From assembly GCA_016871355.1 (NCBI GenBank), contig VFZC01000003.1, positions 50,077 to 114,076 of the forward strand: a DNA stretch of 64,000 bases, read 5' to 3'. The notes beneath the pieces were generated by a model. It saw nothing but the letters and a program-made list of their open reading frames with translations, had not been told where the DNA came from and ran no database searches. This document shows positions 49,278 to 59,250 of the stretch, one piece after another (within the stretch, counting starts at the first letter, position 1; each line of letters starts with the position of its first letter). The DNA comes from Actinomycetota bacterium. Its GTDB lineage: Bacteria > Actinomycetota > Acidimicrobiia > Acidimicrobiales > Ilumatobacteraceae. A program made the translations under genes and the position numbers.

Positions 49278-50665
49278 CCTCCTATCCGCACGCACCCGGA
49301 TTCATCACTGGCGATCGTCCCCAGATCGTCACCTCGCGTTTCCAGTACGACGACTCGTTCTTTCTCGAGCGGTATCTCGCGACCGGTGGCTATCAGGGTC
49401 TGAAGAAGGCACTCGGTCGCACGCCCTCCGACGTGCACGACGAAGTCAAGAACGCCACCGTGCTCGGTCGCGGTGGCGCCGGCTTCCCGGCCGGAACCAA
49501 GTGGGGCCTCACCCCGCAGGGCAAGTGGCCGCGGTATCTCGTGGTCAACGGTGACGAGAGCGAGCCCGGCACCTACAAGGACCGTTTGCTCATGGAGCGC
49601 GATCCGCATCAGCTCATCGAAGGATGTCTGATCGCGTGTTACGCCGCTGGCCTGTCGCAGTGTTTCCTCTACATCCGCGGAGAGATGGCGGTCGCGCAAG
49701 AGCGCGTGGCCACGGCACTCAACGAGGCCTACGCCGCTGGATACGTGGGCAAGAACATCATGGGGAGCCGCTTCTCGGTCGACATCGTGTTGCACTGGGG
49801 TGCCGGCGCCTACGTGGTGGGTGAAGAGACCGCGCTCATCGAGAGTCTCGAAGGCAACCGCGGTATGCCCCGACTGAAGCCGCCATACTTCCCGGCCGCC
49901 ATCGGTTTGTACGGACAGCCCACCATCGTCAACAACGTCGAGACGCTCGCCAATCTCCCGTGGTTGCTCGTCAACGGTGCCGAGGCGTACACCGCGATCG
50001 GCACCAAGACATCGCCCGGTACGCGCATGGTCGCGGTGTCCGGACACGTGAAGCGTCCGGGTGTGTACGAGATCATCAACGGAACCACCACGTTCCGCGA
50101 TCTCCTCTACGGCGACGACTTCTGTCAGGGCATTCGCAACGACAATCAACTCAAGGCTTTCGTGCCCGGTGGTGGTTCGGCTCCGTGGTTCACCCCCGAA
50201 CAACTCGATCTGCCCTTCGAGGCCAGTCAGGTGGGCCCGGCCGGCTCGATGCTCGGATCGGGTGCGGTCATGGTGATGGATCACACCACCGACATTCCGC
50301 GCGCCGCGCTCACGCTCACTCGTTTCTACGCCCACGAGTCGTGTGGCAAGTGCACGCCGTGTCGTGAAGGCGGCACCTGGCTCGAGCGAATCCTGTCGCG
50401 CATCGTCGACGGCAAGGGCACCGACGCCGATCTCGACCAGTTGCTCGAAGTGGGTGAGTCCATCTGCCCGGGGGCTTTCCCGCACGCGTCGAGTACCGAA
50501 CTCGGACTGTCGGCGGTGCCATTCCCGTATCGCATGAACACCATCTGCTTCGTGGGTCCGTCGGCCTACGCGCCGGTGCACTCGGCTCTCACACTGTTCC
50601 GTAGCGAGTTCGAAGCGCGTGTCACCAAGCGCACTCGTATTCCGGTGTCGGGGTCGGTGTCATGA
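49274..50665 (+). CDS. nuoF: NADH-quinone oxidoreductase subunit F
   Basis: A 463-aa NADH- and FMN-binding subunit. GRGGAGFPAGTKWGL binds FMN/NADH, NGDESEPGTYKDR is conserved, and cluster N3 ligands are in ESCGKCTPCREGG plus the later Cys in SICPGAF. Entry point for electrons from NADH. GTG start with 4-bp overlaps on both sides. Confidence 0.96.
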   Translation: MTSYPHAPGFITGDRPQIVTSRFQYDDSFFLERYLATGGYQGLKKALGRTPSDVHDEVKNATVLGRGGAGFPAGTKWGLTPQGKWPRYLVVNGDESEPGTYKDRLLMERDPHQLIEGCLIACYAAGLSQCFLYIRGEMAVAQERVATALNEAYAAGYVGKNIMGSRFSVDIVLHWGAGAYVVGEETALIESLEGNRGMPRLKPPYFPAAIGLYGQPTIVNNVETLANLPWLLVNGAEAYTAIGTKTSPGTRMVAVSGHVKRPGVYEIINGTTTFRDLLYGDDFCQGIRNDNQLKAFVPGGGSAPWFTPEQLDLPFEASQVGPAGSMLGSGAVMVMDHTTDIPRAALTLTRFYAHESCGKCTPCREGGTWLERILSRIVDGKGTDADLDQLLEVGESICPGAFPHASSTELGLSAVPFPYRMNTICFVGPSAYAPVHSALTLFRSEFEARVTKRTRIPVSGSVS

Positions 50666-53040
50666 CCTCCACCGAGACCAACGTGACGAGCGACGAGAAC
50701 CAGCCGCCCGTCGACCCCAACGCGGTCACCATGTCGATCAACGGTCGCTCGGTGGTGGCTCGCAAGGGTGAACTCATCATCGCCGCGGCCGATCGCAGCG
50801 GTGATTACATCCCGCGTTTCTGTTACCACCCGCGCATGAGCCCGGTCGGCATGTGCCGCCAGTGTCTCGTGGAAGTCGAAGGTCCGCGCGGACCCATGAT
50901 GGTCGTGTCGTGCATGACACCGGTGGCCGATGGCCAAGTGGTGCGCACCGACACTCCGCAGGTGAAGCGCGCGCACGAGGGCATCCTCGAACTGCTGCTC
51001 GCCAATCATCCGCTCGATTGTCCGGTGTGCGACAAGGGTGGCGAGTGCCCGCTGCAGGACCAGGCGTTCAGCCATGGTCCGGGAGAAAGCCGTTTCGTCG
51101 AAGAGAAGCGCCACTACGAGAAGCCGATCCCGATCAGCGACATCGTTCTGCTCGACCGCGAGCGGTGCATCCTGTGCGACCGCTGCACACGGTTCGCCGA
51201 CGAAGTGGCCGGCGATGCCCTCATTCATTTCACCTCGCGTGGCAACAACACGCAGGTGCTCACGTTCCCCGACGAACCGTTCAGCAGTTACTTCTCGGGC
51301 AACACCGTGCAGATCTGCCCGGTTGGTGCGCTCACGGCCAAGCCGTATCGCTTCAAGGCGCGTCCGTGGGATCTCGAGAAGGTCGAGAGCACCTGCACAA
51401 CCTGCTCGGTTGGTTGTCGTATCACGGTCGAATCGAGTCGCGACGAGTTGTTGCGTTACCAAGGTGTCGACAGCGACCCCGTCAACTGGAGTTGGCTGTG
51501 CGACAAGGGACGCTTCAACTTCGAGGCCGTCGCATCCGACGCCCGTCTCGAACAGCCGCTCATCAAGCGAGACGGAAAGTTCGTCGAGACCGATTGGTCG
51601 TCGGCTCTGCGGGCCACCGCCGAACTCGTCTCGTCGGCTCTGCGTGACGGTGGCGCCGGCAGCGTGGCGATCCTCGGTGGTGCACGTAGCACAAACGAAG
51701 ACGCGTATGCGTGGTCGCGTCTGGCCCGCGCTCTCGGAACATCGAATGTCGACGCCCAACTCGGTGACGGTCTGCCGTCGACGGTGTATGCGTACCCGCA
51801 GGCCACCATCGACGAAGCCGCCAACGCGTCCACCGTCATCGTGCTCGGCCCCGATCTGAAAGAAGAACTGCCGGTTCTTCACTTGCGTCTTCGCGACGCA
51901 TCCGAGAAGAAGCGTTCGAAGATCGTCGAGTTCGGTTCCAAGGAATCGGGCCTCACGCGGTACGCCTGGAAGCACACCGGTCACGAGCCGGGTCAGCAGG
52001 TGGCCGCGGTGCGTTCGACGCTCACCGAAACTGCCGTCGTCAGCCAACTCGGCAAGGGATCGGTCGTGGTGGTGGTCGGTCGCGGCAATCTCGCCGAGTC
52101 GCCCGAATTCACCATGTCGGCACTGGCCGCCGTGATGGAACTCGTTCCGAACGCCAAGGTGCTGCCGGTGTTGCGTCGTGGCAACGTGCGGGGCGCGTTG
52201 TCGGCCGGCCTGGGTTCGGGTTCGGCGGTCGACATCCTCGAACGGGCCGCCGCCGGCAAGATCAACTGTCTCGTGTTGGTGGGTGCCGACCCGTTGGCCG
52301 ACTTCCCCGATGCCGATCTCGCGCGCCGCGCACTCACCGGTGTTCCCAACATCGTGAGCCTCGACACCTTCATGACCACGTCGTCGAGTCAGGCGCAGAT
52401 CGTTCTGCCGGCTGCTGCCTTCGGCGAGAAGGATGGCACCACCACCAACCTCGAAGGCCGTGTCTCGCAGTTGTCGCGCAAGGTCACCACTCGTGGCACG
52501 TCACGCCCCGACTGGATGGTTGCGGTCGAACTGGCCGATCTCCTCGACGTCGACCTCGGAGTCGGTTCGGTGCACGACGTGTTCGAACAGATGGTGAGCA
52601 CTCAGTCGGCGTTCCGTCCGATCGATCGGGCCGCACTCAAGTCGTCGCCCGACGGTGTTCTGCTCGCTCACGTGGGTTCGGCGCCGATCGCGTCGCCCGT
52701 TCCCGACGTTCCCGAGCGTGCCGGCTTTTCGTATCGCCTCGTCGTGAGCCGCAAGTTGTACGACGCGGGTCAGAACGTGGCCAACTCACCGTCGCTGGCG
52801 CTGTTGGCACCCGGCGCGGCCATCTACTTGCACCCGCTCGATCTCGATCGACTCGGTGCCCCGGCTGGCTCGAACGTGAAGGCCATCGGAGCGCGCACGA
52901 GTGTGGTCATGCGCGTCGAGGCCGACGCCACGGTGCATCGCGGTACCGCGTGGGTGCCGTTCAATCAGCCCGGCGGCAAAGTGGGCGAGCTCATCGACGC
53001 CTCCGCACTCGTGAACGACGTGCGACTGGAGAACCTCTGA
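50662..53040 (+). CDS. nuoG: NADH-quinone oxidoreductase subunit G
   Basis: A 792-aa subunit carrying several clusters: [2Fe-2S] in FCYHPRMSPVGMCRQCLVEV, the His-coordinated [4Fe-4S] around HPLDCPVCDKGGECPLQD, CILCDRCTRFADE with QICPVGALT, and the extra N7-type site STCTTCSVGC. The C-terminal molybdopterin-oxidoreductase-like domain (from about 240) is redox-inactive in the family. Residues 1-20 are a polar extension. Confidence 0.95.
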   Translation: MTSTETNVTSDENQPPVDPNAVTMSINGRSVVARKGELIIAAADRSGDYIPRFCYHPRMSPVGMCRQCLVEVEGPRGPMMVVSCMTPVADGQVVRTDTPQVKRAHEGILELLLANHPLDCPVCDKGGECPLQDQAFSHGPGESRFVEEKRHYEKPIPISDIVLLDRERCILCDRCTRFADEVAGDALIHFTSRGNNTQVLTFPDEPFSSYFSGNTVQICPVGALTAKPYRFKARPWDLEKVESTCTTCSVGCRITVESSRDELLRYQGVDSDPVNWSWLCDKGRFNFEAVASDARLEQPLIKRDGKFVETDWSSALRATAELVSSALRDGGAGSVAILGGARSTNEDAYAWSRLARALGTSNVDAQLGDGLPSTVYAYPQATIDEAANASTVIVLGPDLKEELPVLHLRLRDASEKKRSKIVEFGSKESGLTRYAWKHTGHEPGQQVAAVRSTLTETAVVSQLGKGSVVVVVGRGNLAESPEFTMSALAAVMELVPNAKVLPVLRRGNVRGALSAGLGSGSAVDILERAAAGKINCLVLVGADPLADFPDADLARRALTGVPNIVSLDTFMTTSSSQAQIVLPAAAFGEKDGTTTNLEGRVSQLSRKVTTRGTSRPDWMVAVELADLLDVDLGVGSVHDVFEQMVSTQSAFRPIDRAALKSSPDGVLLAHVGSAPIASPVPDVPERAGFSYRLVVSRKLYDAGQNVANSPSLALLAPGAAIYLHPLDLDRLGAPAGSNVKAIGARTSVVMRVEADATVHRGTAWVPFNQPGGKVGELIDASALVNDVRLENL

Positions 53041-54248
53041 TGGTTCGCTTGCTCGCCCTCGATCCGGTTGCCATCGGTGATCTTCTCTGGACACCGTTGC
53101 TCATCATCATCCTGAAGGTCGTGGCGATCTTCGCCATCGGTCTCTTGGTCACCATGTTCATGGTGTGGTTCGAGCGCAAGGCCATCGCCGGCATGCAGAA
53201 CCGCATCGGGCCCAACAAGGCGGGCCCGTGGGGTCTTCTGCAAACTCTCGCCGACGGCATCAAGTTGTTCTTCAAAGAAGATCTGTTGCCCGATCGCGCC
53301 GATCGATTCGTGTTCAAGTTGGCCCCGTACCTGGCGTTCGTGCCGGCGTTCCTCGTGTGGTCGGTCATTCCGCTCGGTGGCGATTTCAGCGACGGCAAGA
53401 ACGGCATCGTCACCTGGTTCGGCGAGCAGACGCGCGTTCAGTTGGCCGATCCGCCGGTCGGAATCTTGTTGGTTCTCGCACTGTCGTCCATCGCGGTGTA
53501 CGGCATCATGCTCGCCGGCTGGTCGAGCGGTTCGAAGTATCCACTGCTCGGTTCGGTTCGCGCCTCCGCGCAGATGGTGTCGTACGAAGCAGCGCTCGGT
53601 CTGAGCATTGCCACGGTTCTCTTGCTCGCGGGCACGTTGTCCACCAGTGGCATCGTGGCCAATCAGGACGGCTTCGCCAACTGGCACGTGGTCTCCACCG
53701 GGGTCGTTCCCTTCATCATCTTCTTGTTGGCGGCCACCGCCGAACTCAATCGGCCGCCGTTCGATCTCGTGGAGGCCGAACAGGAACTGGTGGGCGGTTT
53801 CAACACCGAGTACTCCAGCATTCGCTTCGGTCTCTTCTTCCTGGCCGAGTTCATGAACACCGTCACCATGAGCGGCATCATCGTCACCCTCTTCTGGGGT
53901 GGCCCGCAGGGATTGTTCGACATCCCGGTGATCCCGGGTGCCATCGAGGGAACCATCTGGTTCATCGCCAAGGTGCTGTTGTTCCTTTACGTGTACGTGT
54001 GGTTCCGTGCCACGTTGCCGCGGTTCCGTTACGACCAACTCATGGATCTCGGTTGGAAGATCCTGATCCCGATGTCGCTCGGCTGGTTCATGTTGATGGC
54101 CGCGCTGCGTCTCGGCCGCGACCAGGACTGGAACCAAGCGGTGGTGGCCATCGTGAGCGCAGTCGTCCTGATCGTGTGCGCGGGTCTCATCTCCCTGGCC
54201 ATGAAGGTCAGCCGAGCCAATCGTGAACGAGAGGGGGCCACGTTCTGA
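53040..54248 (+). CDS. nuoH: NADH-quinone oxidoreductase subunit H
   Basis: A 402-aa membrane subunit linking the quinone cavity to the proton channels, with about eight helices. [31 protein letters not shown] and [20 protein letters not shown] are diagnostic. ATG overlaps the nuoG stop by 1 bp. Confidence 0.96.
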   Translation: MVRLLALDPVAIGDLLWTPLLIIILKVVAIFAIGLLVTMFMVWFERKAIAGMQNRIGPNKAGPWGLLQTLADGIKLFFKEDLLPDRADRFVFKLAPYLAFVPAFLVWSVIPLGGDFSDGKNGIVTWFGEQTRVQLADPPVGILLVLALSSIAVYGIMLAGWSSGSKYPLLGSVRASAQMVSYEAALGLSIATVLLLAGTLSTSGIVANQDGFANWHVVSTGVVPFIIFLLAATAELNRPPFDLVEAEQELVGGFNTEYSSIRFGLFFLAEFMNTVTMSGIIVTLFWGGPQGLFDIPVIPGAIEGTIWFIAKVLLFLYVYVWFRATLPRFRYDQLMDLGWKILIPMSLGWFMLMAALRLGRDQDWNQAVVAIVSAVVLIVCAGLISLAMKVSRANREREGATF

Positions 54249-54910
54249 TGGGTTACCTCGGTGGATTCCTCATCACCCTTCGTCAGGTGGGCAAGCGCAA
54301 TCGCGTGACTCGTGAGTACTCCGGTGGTCGCGAGCTCAAGCGCGGTAAGCCGCAGCGTGACGAGAAGGCCCCCAAGCCCGAGCGTCTGCACGGTCGTCAC
54401 GTCCTCAATCGTTACGAGGACGGCATGGAGAAGTGCATCGGCTGCGAGTTGTGCGCGGGTGTGTGCCCGGCCAAGTGCATCTACGTTCGCGGTGCCGACA
54501 ACGATCCCGACAACCCGACGTCACCGGGCGAGCGATTCGGTTTCGTGTACGAGATCAACTATCTGCGGTGCATTCACTGCGACCTGTGCGTGGAGGCGTG
54601 CCCCACCGAGGCCATCACCGAGACCAAGTTGTTCGAGTTCTCCTTCACCAATCGTCGTGATGCGATCTACACCAAGTCCGAACTTCTCGTCGGCGACGAC
54701 GGCAAGCCGAAGCACATGCCGTGGGAGGACTGGCGCGAGGGCGAAGACCTCCTCACATCCGGTTGGGTGCGGGCCACCGCACCGTCGGGTGACGCCACGT
54801 TCGAAGGTGTGGTGGGTTGGAGCGGTGAACTCGGGTACGGCGTGCGCTCTCCCGAACCCGACCAGACCAAGCGCGACGCCAGCCAGACGGGACCGAAGGC
54901 CGAACACTGA
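54248..54910 (+). CDS. nuoI: NADH-quinone oxidoreductase subunit I
   Basis: A 220-aa subunit with clusters N6a and N6b: [15 protein letters not shown] and [30 protein letters not shown] precedes the second motif, as usual. The C-terminal 70 residues (after [12 protein letters not shown]) are longer than in E. coli and polar. One-bp overlaps with nuoH and nuoJ. Confidence 0.95.
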   Translation: MGYLGGFLITLRQVGKRNRVTREYSGGRELKRGKPQRDEKAPKPERLHGRHVLNRYEDGMEKCIGCELCAGVCPAKCIYVRGADNDPDNPTSPGERFGFVYEINYLRCIHCDLCVEACPTEAITETKLFEFSFTNRRDAIYTKSELLVGDDGKPKHMPWEDWREGEDLLTSGWVRATAPSGDATFEGVVGWSGELGYGVRSPEPDQTKRDASQTGPKAEH

Positions 54911-55449
54911 TGGAACTCGGCGTCTTCGTGATCGCCGCGGCGATGGTGATCGTCGGCGCGGTCGGCGTGATTCTGCGCCCCAACCCGGTGCACGCCGCCC
55001 TCAGCCTCGTGCTCACTCTGTTCGGTGTGGCCGTCCACTTCGTGGCACTGGAAGCTCACTTCCTCGCCGCGGTGCAGGTGATCGTGTACGCCGGCGCGAT
55101 CGTCGTTCTCTTCTTGTTCGTGATCATGTTGCTCGGTGTCGATCGGACCGAAGACATCACCATCGAACCGTTCAAAGTTCAGCGTCCCATGGCCCTGGTG
55201 GTCGGCGTCGGTGTGATCGGACTCGTCACCGCCGCGGTGTCGTCGTCGCGTGACGCGATCGGACGCGGTAACGGCCTCGAGATCCCCACCGTCACCGGTG
55301 ACAACGACTCGAACGTCCGCCAGATCGCGCGCAGTGTGTTCGGCGACTACGTGGTCGCGTTCGAACTCACCTCGGTTCTGCTCGTGGTGGCCGTGGTCGG
55401 CACCGTCATGCTCACGCGCCGAATCAAGTCGGGGAAGGGTGAGTCGTGA
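54910..55449 (+). CDS. nuoJ: NADH-quinone oxidoreductase subunit J
   Basis: A 179-aa membrane subunit with about five helices. [20 protein letters not shown] and [20 protein letters not shown] (conserved pi-bulge helix region) are diagnostic. Overlaps nuoK by 4 bp. Confidence 0.94.
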   Translation: MELGVFVIAAAMVIVGAVGVILRPNPVHAALSLVLTLFGVAVHFVALEAHFLAAVQVIVYAGAIVVLFLFVIMLLGVDRTEDITIEPFKVQRPMALVVGVGVIGLVTAAVSSSRDAIGRGNGLEIPTVTGDNDSNVRQIARSVFGDYVVAFELTSVLLVVAVVGTVMLTRRIKSGKGES

Positions 55450-55769
55450 GTCTGCTCGCTGCTGCTACTCCCACCACCACGTGGTACCTCGTGCTCGGAG
55501 CCGTGCTCTTCGGCATCGGCGCCGTCGGTGTGCTGGTTCGTCGCAACCCGCTCGTGATGTTCATGTGCATCGAACTGATGCTCAACGCCGTCAACCTCAG
55601 CTTCGTGGCGCTGGCCAAGCGCCTGGGCGACATCGGGGGTCAGACCACCGTGTTCTTCGTGATGGTGGTGGCCGCGGCCGAAGTCGTGGTGGGACTCGGA
55701 ATCATCGTGTCGATCATGCGCCGCCGCCCCGGTGCGACGGCTGACGACATCGCGCAGTTGAAGGGCTGA
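55446..55769 (+). CDS. nuoK: NADH-quinone oxidoreductase subunit K
   Basis: A 107-aa membrane subunit with three helices. [20 protein letters not shown] and [20 protein letters not shown] contain the two conserved membrane glutamates needed for proton transfer. GTG start inside the nuoJ stop region. Confidence 0.95.
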   Translation: MSLLAAATPTTTWYLVLGAVLFGIGAVGVLVRRNPLVMFMCIELMLNAVNLSFVALAKRLGDIGGQTTVFFVMVVAAAEVVVGLGIIVSIMRRRPGATADDIAQLKG

Positions 55770-55771
55770 CC

Positions 55772-57685
55772 ATGCTCGACTTGCTGTGGCTCATCCCGGC
55801 TCTGCCCTTGGCCGGTTTCCTCATCATCCTCGTGTTCGGTCGTCTGCTCGGCGAACCGAAGGCGGGTCACCTCGCGACCGCGATGGTCGCCGGGTCGTTC
55901 GTGGTGGCGGCCGGAGTGTTCTTCGATCTGCTCAACAATCCCGAAGAAGAGCGTCACCACGTCCAGTCGCTCTTCTCGTGGGTGCCGGTCGGATCGTTGA
56001 AGGTCGACTTGGCCTTCTTGGCCGATCCGCTCAGCATCACGATGGTTCTCTTCGTGACGGGTATCGGTTCGCTGATCCACCTGTACGCGACCGGCTACAT
56101 GCACGGAGACCCCAAGTTCTCGAAGTTCTTCTTGTACTTGAACCTCTTCGTGTTCTCGATGCTCATGCTCGTGATGGGCGAGAACCTGCTCGTCACCTTC
56201 CTCGGTTGGGAAGGTGTGGGCACCTGCTCGTACTTCCTCATCTCGTTCTGGCACACGCGCGAAAGCGCGGCCACCGCGGGCAAGAAGGCGTTCGTCACCA
56301 ACCGTGTGGGTGACTGGGGCGTGATGATGGGCATGTTCCTCGCCTTCGGCGCCGCGGGAACCCTCAGTTACGAGGGCATCAACCACGCCGCCGAAGAAGG
56401 AATCATCTCCGGTGTCACGGCCACCGCCATCGCGCTGATGCTGTTCATCGGTGCCTGCGGCAAGAGTGCGCAGTTGCCACTGTACATCTGGTTGCCCGAC
56501 GCCATGGAAGGCCCCACTCCGGTGTCGGCTCTGATCCACGCCGCCACCATGGTGACCGCGGGTGTCTTCCTCATGACGCGTGTGAACCCGGTGATCGAGG
56601 TGGCCTACGACTGGGCCCCCACGCTCATCGCGATCGTCGGAGTGGCTACGGCATTTTTCGCCGCCACCATCGCCGTTGCGCAGAACGACATCAAGAAGGT
56701 GTTGGCGTATTCCACCGTGAGCCAGTTGGGCTTCATGTTCCTGGCCGTTGGCTCGGGTGCGTACGTGGCCGCGATCTTCCACATGGTCACGCACGCGTTC
56801 TTCAAGGCGCTGTTGTTCCTCGGTTCGGGCTCGGTCATCCATGGCATGCACCACGAACAGGACATGCGCAAGATGGGCGCCCTTCGACTGCTCATGCCCA
56901 TCACGGCTTTCACGTTCATCATCGGCTGGCTCGCCATCGCCGGTGTGCCGCCGTTCGCCGGCTTCTGGAGCAAGGACGAGATCCTGCTCTACGCCTTCGC
57001 CAAGAGTCCGATTCTCTACGTGGTCGGAATGATCACCGCGTTGCTCACCGCGTACTACATGACTCGCCAGGTGATCATGGTCTTCTTCGGTGAGGCCCGT
57101 TGGCACGATCAGAGCGAAGAGCACGGTGCTCATGGCGACTTCAAGCCGCACGAGAGCCCGGCGGCCATGTGGATTCCACTCGTGGTTCTGGCCGGCCTGT
57201 CGGTGGTGGGTGGCGCCATGCAGTTGCCGTTCTCCAAAGATCTGCACTTCCTCGAGAAGTGGCTCCATCCGGTTGTCGAGTTCGGTGAGGCCAAGATCAA
57301 GGGAACGTGGGCCTACGACAACAAGTACGTGTTGCTCGGCATCGCCGTGGTGGTGGCGTTGAGCGGTATCGCGGCCTCGGTGTTGGTGTACGGCAAGAAG
57401 AAGGTGGCTGCCATCGAACCCAAGGTGCTCGCCGACGGTTGGCATTACGACTCCGCAATCTCCAACTTCATGGGTGGACCCGGACGCAAGTCGTTCGATG
57501 CGGTGGCCTGGACCGATCGCGTGGTGGTCGACGGCGCCGTGAACGGCGTGGGCCGCGTCGTGCGCACGGCCGGCTCGTACGTGCGTCGTGCTCAGACCGG
57601 CGCGGTTCGCAACTACGCCGCCGGTATCGGCCTCGGAGTCGTCGCGCTCCTCGTGTGGTTCTTCCTTCGCGGGGTGGTGCTCTGA
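55772..57685 (+). CDS. nuoL: NADH-quinone oxidoreductase subunit L
   Basis: A 637-aa antiporter-like proton-pumping subunit with about 15 helices. FLGWEGVGTCSYFLISFW holds the key Glu, LPLYIWLPDAMEGPTPVSAL the conserved Pro-rich block, and KKVLAYSTVSQLGFM the central Lys region. The long C-terminal lateral helix region is present (from about 470). Starts 2 bp after nuoK. Confidence 0.96.
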   Translation: MLDLLWLIPALPLAGFLIILVFGRLLGEPKAGHLATAMVAGSFVVAAGVFFDLLNNPEEERHHVQSLFSWVPVGSLKVDLAFLADPLSITMVLFVTGIGSLIHLYATGYMHGDPKFSKFFLYLNLFVFSMLMLVMGENLLVTFLGWEGVGTCSYFLISFWHTRESAATAGKKAFVTNRVGDWGVMMGMFLAFGAAGTLSYEGINHAAEEGIISGVTATAIALMLFIGACGKSAQLPLYIWLPDAMEGPTPVSALIHAATMVTAGVFLMTRVNPVIEVAYDWAPTLIAIVGVATAFFAATIAVAQNDIKKVLAYSTVSQLGFMFLAVGSGAYVAAIFHMVTHAFFKALLFLGSGSVIHGMHHEQDMRKMGALRLLMPITAFTFIIGWLAIAGVPPFAGFWSKDEILLYAFAKSPILYVVGMITALLTAYYMTRQVIMVFFGEARWHDQSEEHGAHGDFKPHESPAAMWIPLVVLAGLSVVGGAMQLPFSKDLHFLEKWLHPVVEFGEAKIKGTWAYDNKYVLLGIAVVVALSGIAASVLVYGKKKVAAIEPKVLADGWHYDSAISNFMGGPGRKSFDAVAWTDRVVVDGAVNGVGRVVRTAGSYVRRAQTGAVRNYAAGIGLGVVALLVWFFLRGVVL

Positions 57686-59250
57686 TGTCTCTCTTCGCCG
57701 CTTCGGCTCCGGCCGCTCCGTTCCCGGTCCTCACCGCCCTGGTGTTGGTGCCGCTGATCGGTGCCGTTCTCACTGCTCTCGGTTCGCGTCATCGCCCCGA
57801 GATCACCAAACTCGTCGCTCTCGTGTCGTCGGTGGCCACGGCCGGAATGAGTGTGTGGTTGCTCGCCGAGTTCGATACACACGACGGCGGGTTCCAGTTG
57901 GTGTCGCAGCACTCCTGGATCGACTCGTGGGGGATCGGCTGGCACCTCGGTGTCGACGGCATCTCGCTCTTCCTCGTGGTGCTCACCGGAGTTCTCTTCC
58001 CGCTCGTGATCGTCGGTTGCGATCCGCATCACGACGAGAAGCCGTATCTCGCCTGGTTGCTCCTGCTCGAAGCCGGCGTGATGGGCTCGTTCCTGAGCCT
58101 CGACCTCGTGTTGTTCTTCTTGTTCTTCGAGATCGTGCTCGTGCCGATGTACTTCTTGATTGGCGGTTGGGGTTACGACCAGCGCGTGTACGCGGCCACC
58201 AAGTTCTTCTTGTACACGATGGTCGGATCGGCCCTCATGTTGGTGGGCATCGTCACCACGGCTCTGCTGGCTCGTGACGATCTTGGCCGCCTCACCTTCG
58301 ACTTGGTGGAGATCGCGGAAGGATCCGATTTCGCGGCCAGTACGGGTCGGTGGTTGTTCTTCGCCTTCGCCATCGCCTTCGCGGTGAAAGTTCCGCTGTT
58401 TCCGCTGCACACGTGGTTGCCCGATGCGCACACGCAGGCACCCACCGCTGGTTCGGTCATCCTGGCCGGTGTGCTCTTGAAGCTCGGCACGTATGGTCTG
58501 CTGCGCTTCGGCGTGTACCTCTTCCCGGAGGCCGCGGTCTGGAGCCGTGAGGTGTTCCTCACTCTGGCCGTCATCGGCATCATCTGGGGCGCCATCGCGG
58601 CCACCATGCAATCCGACCTCAAACGATTGGTCGCCTATTCGTCGGTGGCCCACCTCGGATTCATCGTGCTCGGTACTTTCGCGTTCACGTCCGAAGCCAT
58701 CAGCGGTGGTGTGATGCAGATGGTCAACCACGGTGTGTCCACCGGTGCGCTCTTCCTTCTGGTGGGCATGATCTACGAGCGTCGTCACACTCGTCAGATC
58801 GCCGAGTTGAAGGGTCTGCAGAAGGTCGCCCCGATCTTCGCGGCCGCCTTCATGGTGGTCATGCTCTCGAGTATCGGTGTTCCGGGCCTGAACGGATTCG
58901 TCGGTGAGTTCCTCGTTCTCATCGGGTCGTTCTCCACCGCCCGTTGGTGGGTCGTGATCGGTGCCACCGGTGTGATCCTCGCCGCGCTCTATCTCCTCTG
59001 GGCCTACCAGCGCGTGTTCCACGGCGAGCCCGACGAAGCCAACTCGTCGTTCCGCGAACTACGTCTTCGTGAAGGCGCGGTTCTGTTTCCGTTCATCGCT
59101 CTCATCGTGTTCTGCGGTGTGTATCCGAAGCCCATGCTCGATCGCATCGAACCGAGCGTGAAGGCTCTGCTCGAACGCGTCGAGGAGAAGACCGACTTCG
59201 TGGTGCCGGTGTCCGATCACACCGGACACGGCGAAGGAGGTGAGGGCTGA
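57685..59250 (+). CDS. nuoM: NADH-quinone oxidoreductase subunit M
   Basis: A 521-aa antiporter-like proton-pumping subunit with about 14 helices. LFFLFFEIVLVPMYFLIGGW has the key Glu, PLFPLHTWLPDAHTQAPTAG and SDLKRLVAYSSVAHLGFIVL are diagnostic. The ATG at 57685 overlaps the nuoL stop (TGATG); the longer frame upstream is spurious. Overlaps nuoN by 1 bp. Confidence 0.96.
   Translation: MSLFAASAPAAPFPVLTALVLVPLIGAVLTALGSRHRPEITKLVALVSSVATAGMSVWLLAEFDTHDGGFQLVSQHSWIDSWGIGWHLGVDGISLFLVVLTGVLFPLVIVGCDPHHDEKPYLAWLLLLEAGVMGSFLSLDLVLFFLFFEIVLVPMYFLIGGWGYDQRVYAATKFFLYTMVGSALMLVGIVTTALLARDDLGRLTFDLVEIAEGSDFAASTGRWLFFAFAIAFAVKVPLFPLHTWLPDAHTQAPTAGSVILAGVLLKLGTYGLLRFGVYLFPEAAVWSREVFLTLAVIGIIWGAIAATMQSDLKRLVAYSSVAHLGFIVLGTFAFTSEAISGGVMQMVNHGVSTGALFLLVGMIYERRHTRQIAELKGLQKVAPIFAAAFMVVMLSSIGVPGLNGFVGEFLVLIGSFSTARWWVVIGATGVILAALYLLWAYQRVFHGEPDEANSSFRELRLREGAVLFPFIALIVFCGVYPKPMLDRIEPSVKALLERVEEKTDFVVPVSDHTGHGEGGEG

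Noticed and set aside
55640..57445. Long antisense open frames, such as 601 aa opposite nuoL, 493 aa opposite nuoG and 514 aa opposite nuoN
   Set aside because: They mirror strongly conserved nuo genes, are full of His/Arg/Glu repeats typical of high-GC codon shadows, and show no recognisable domain.
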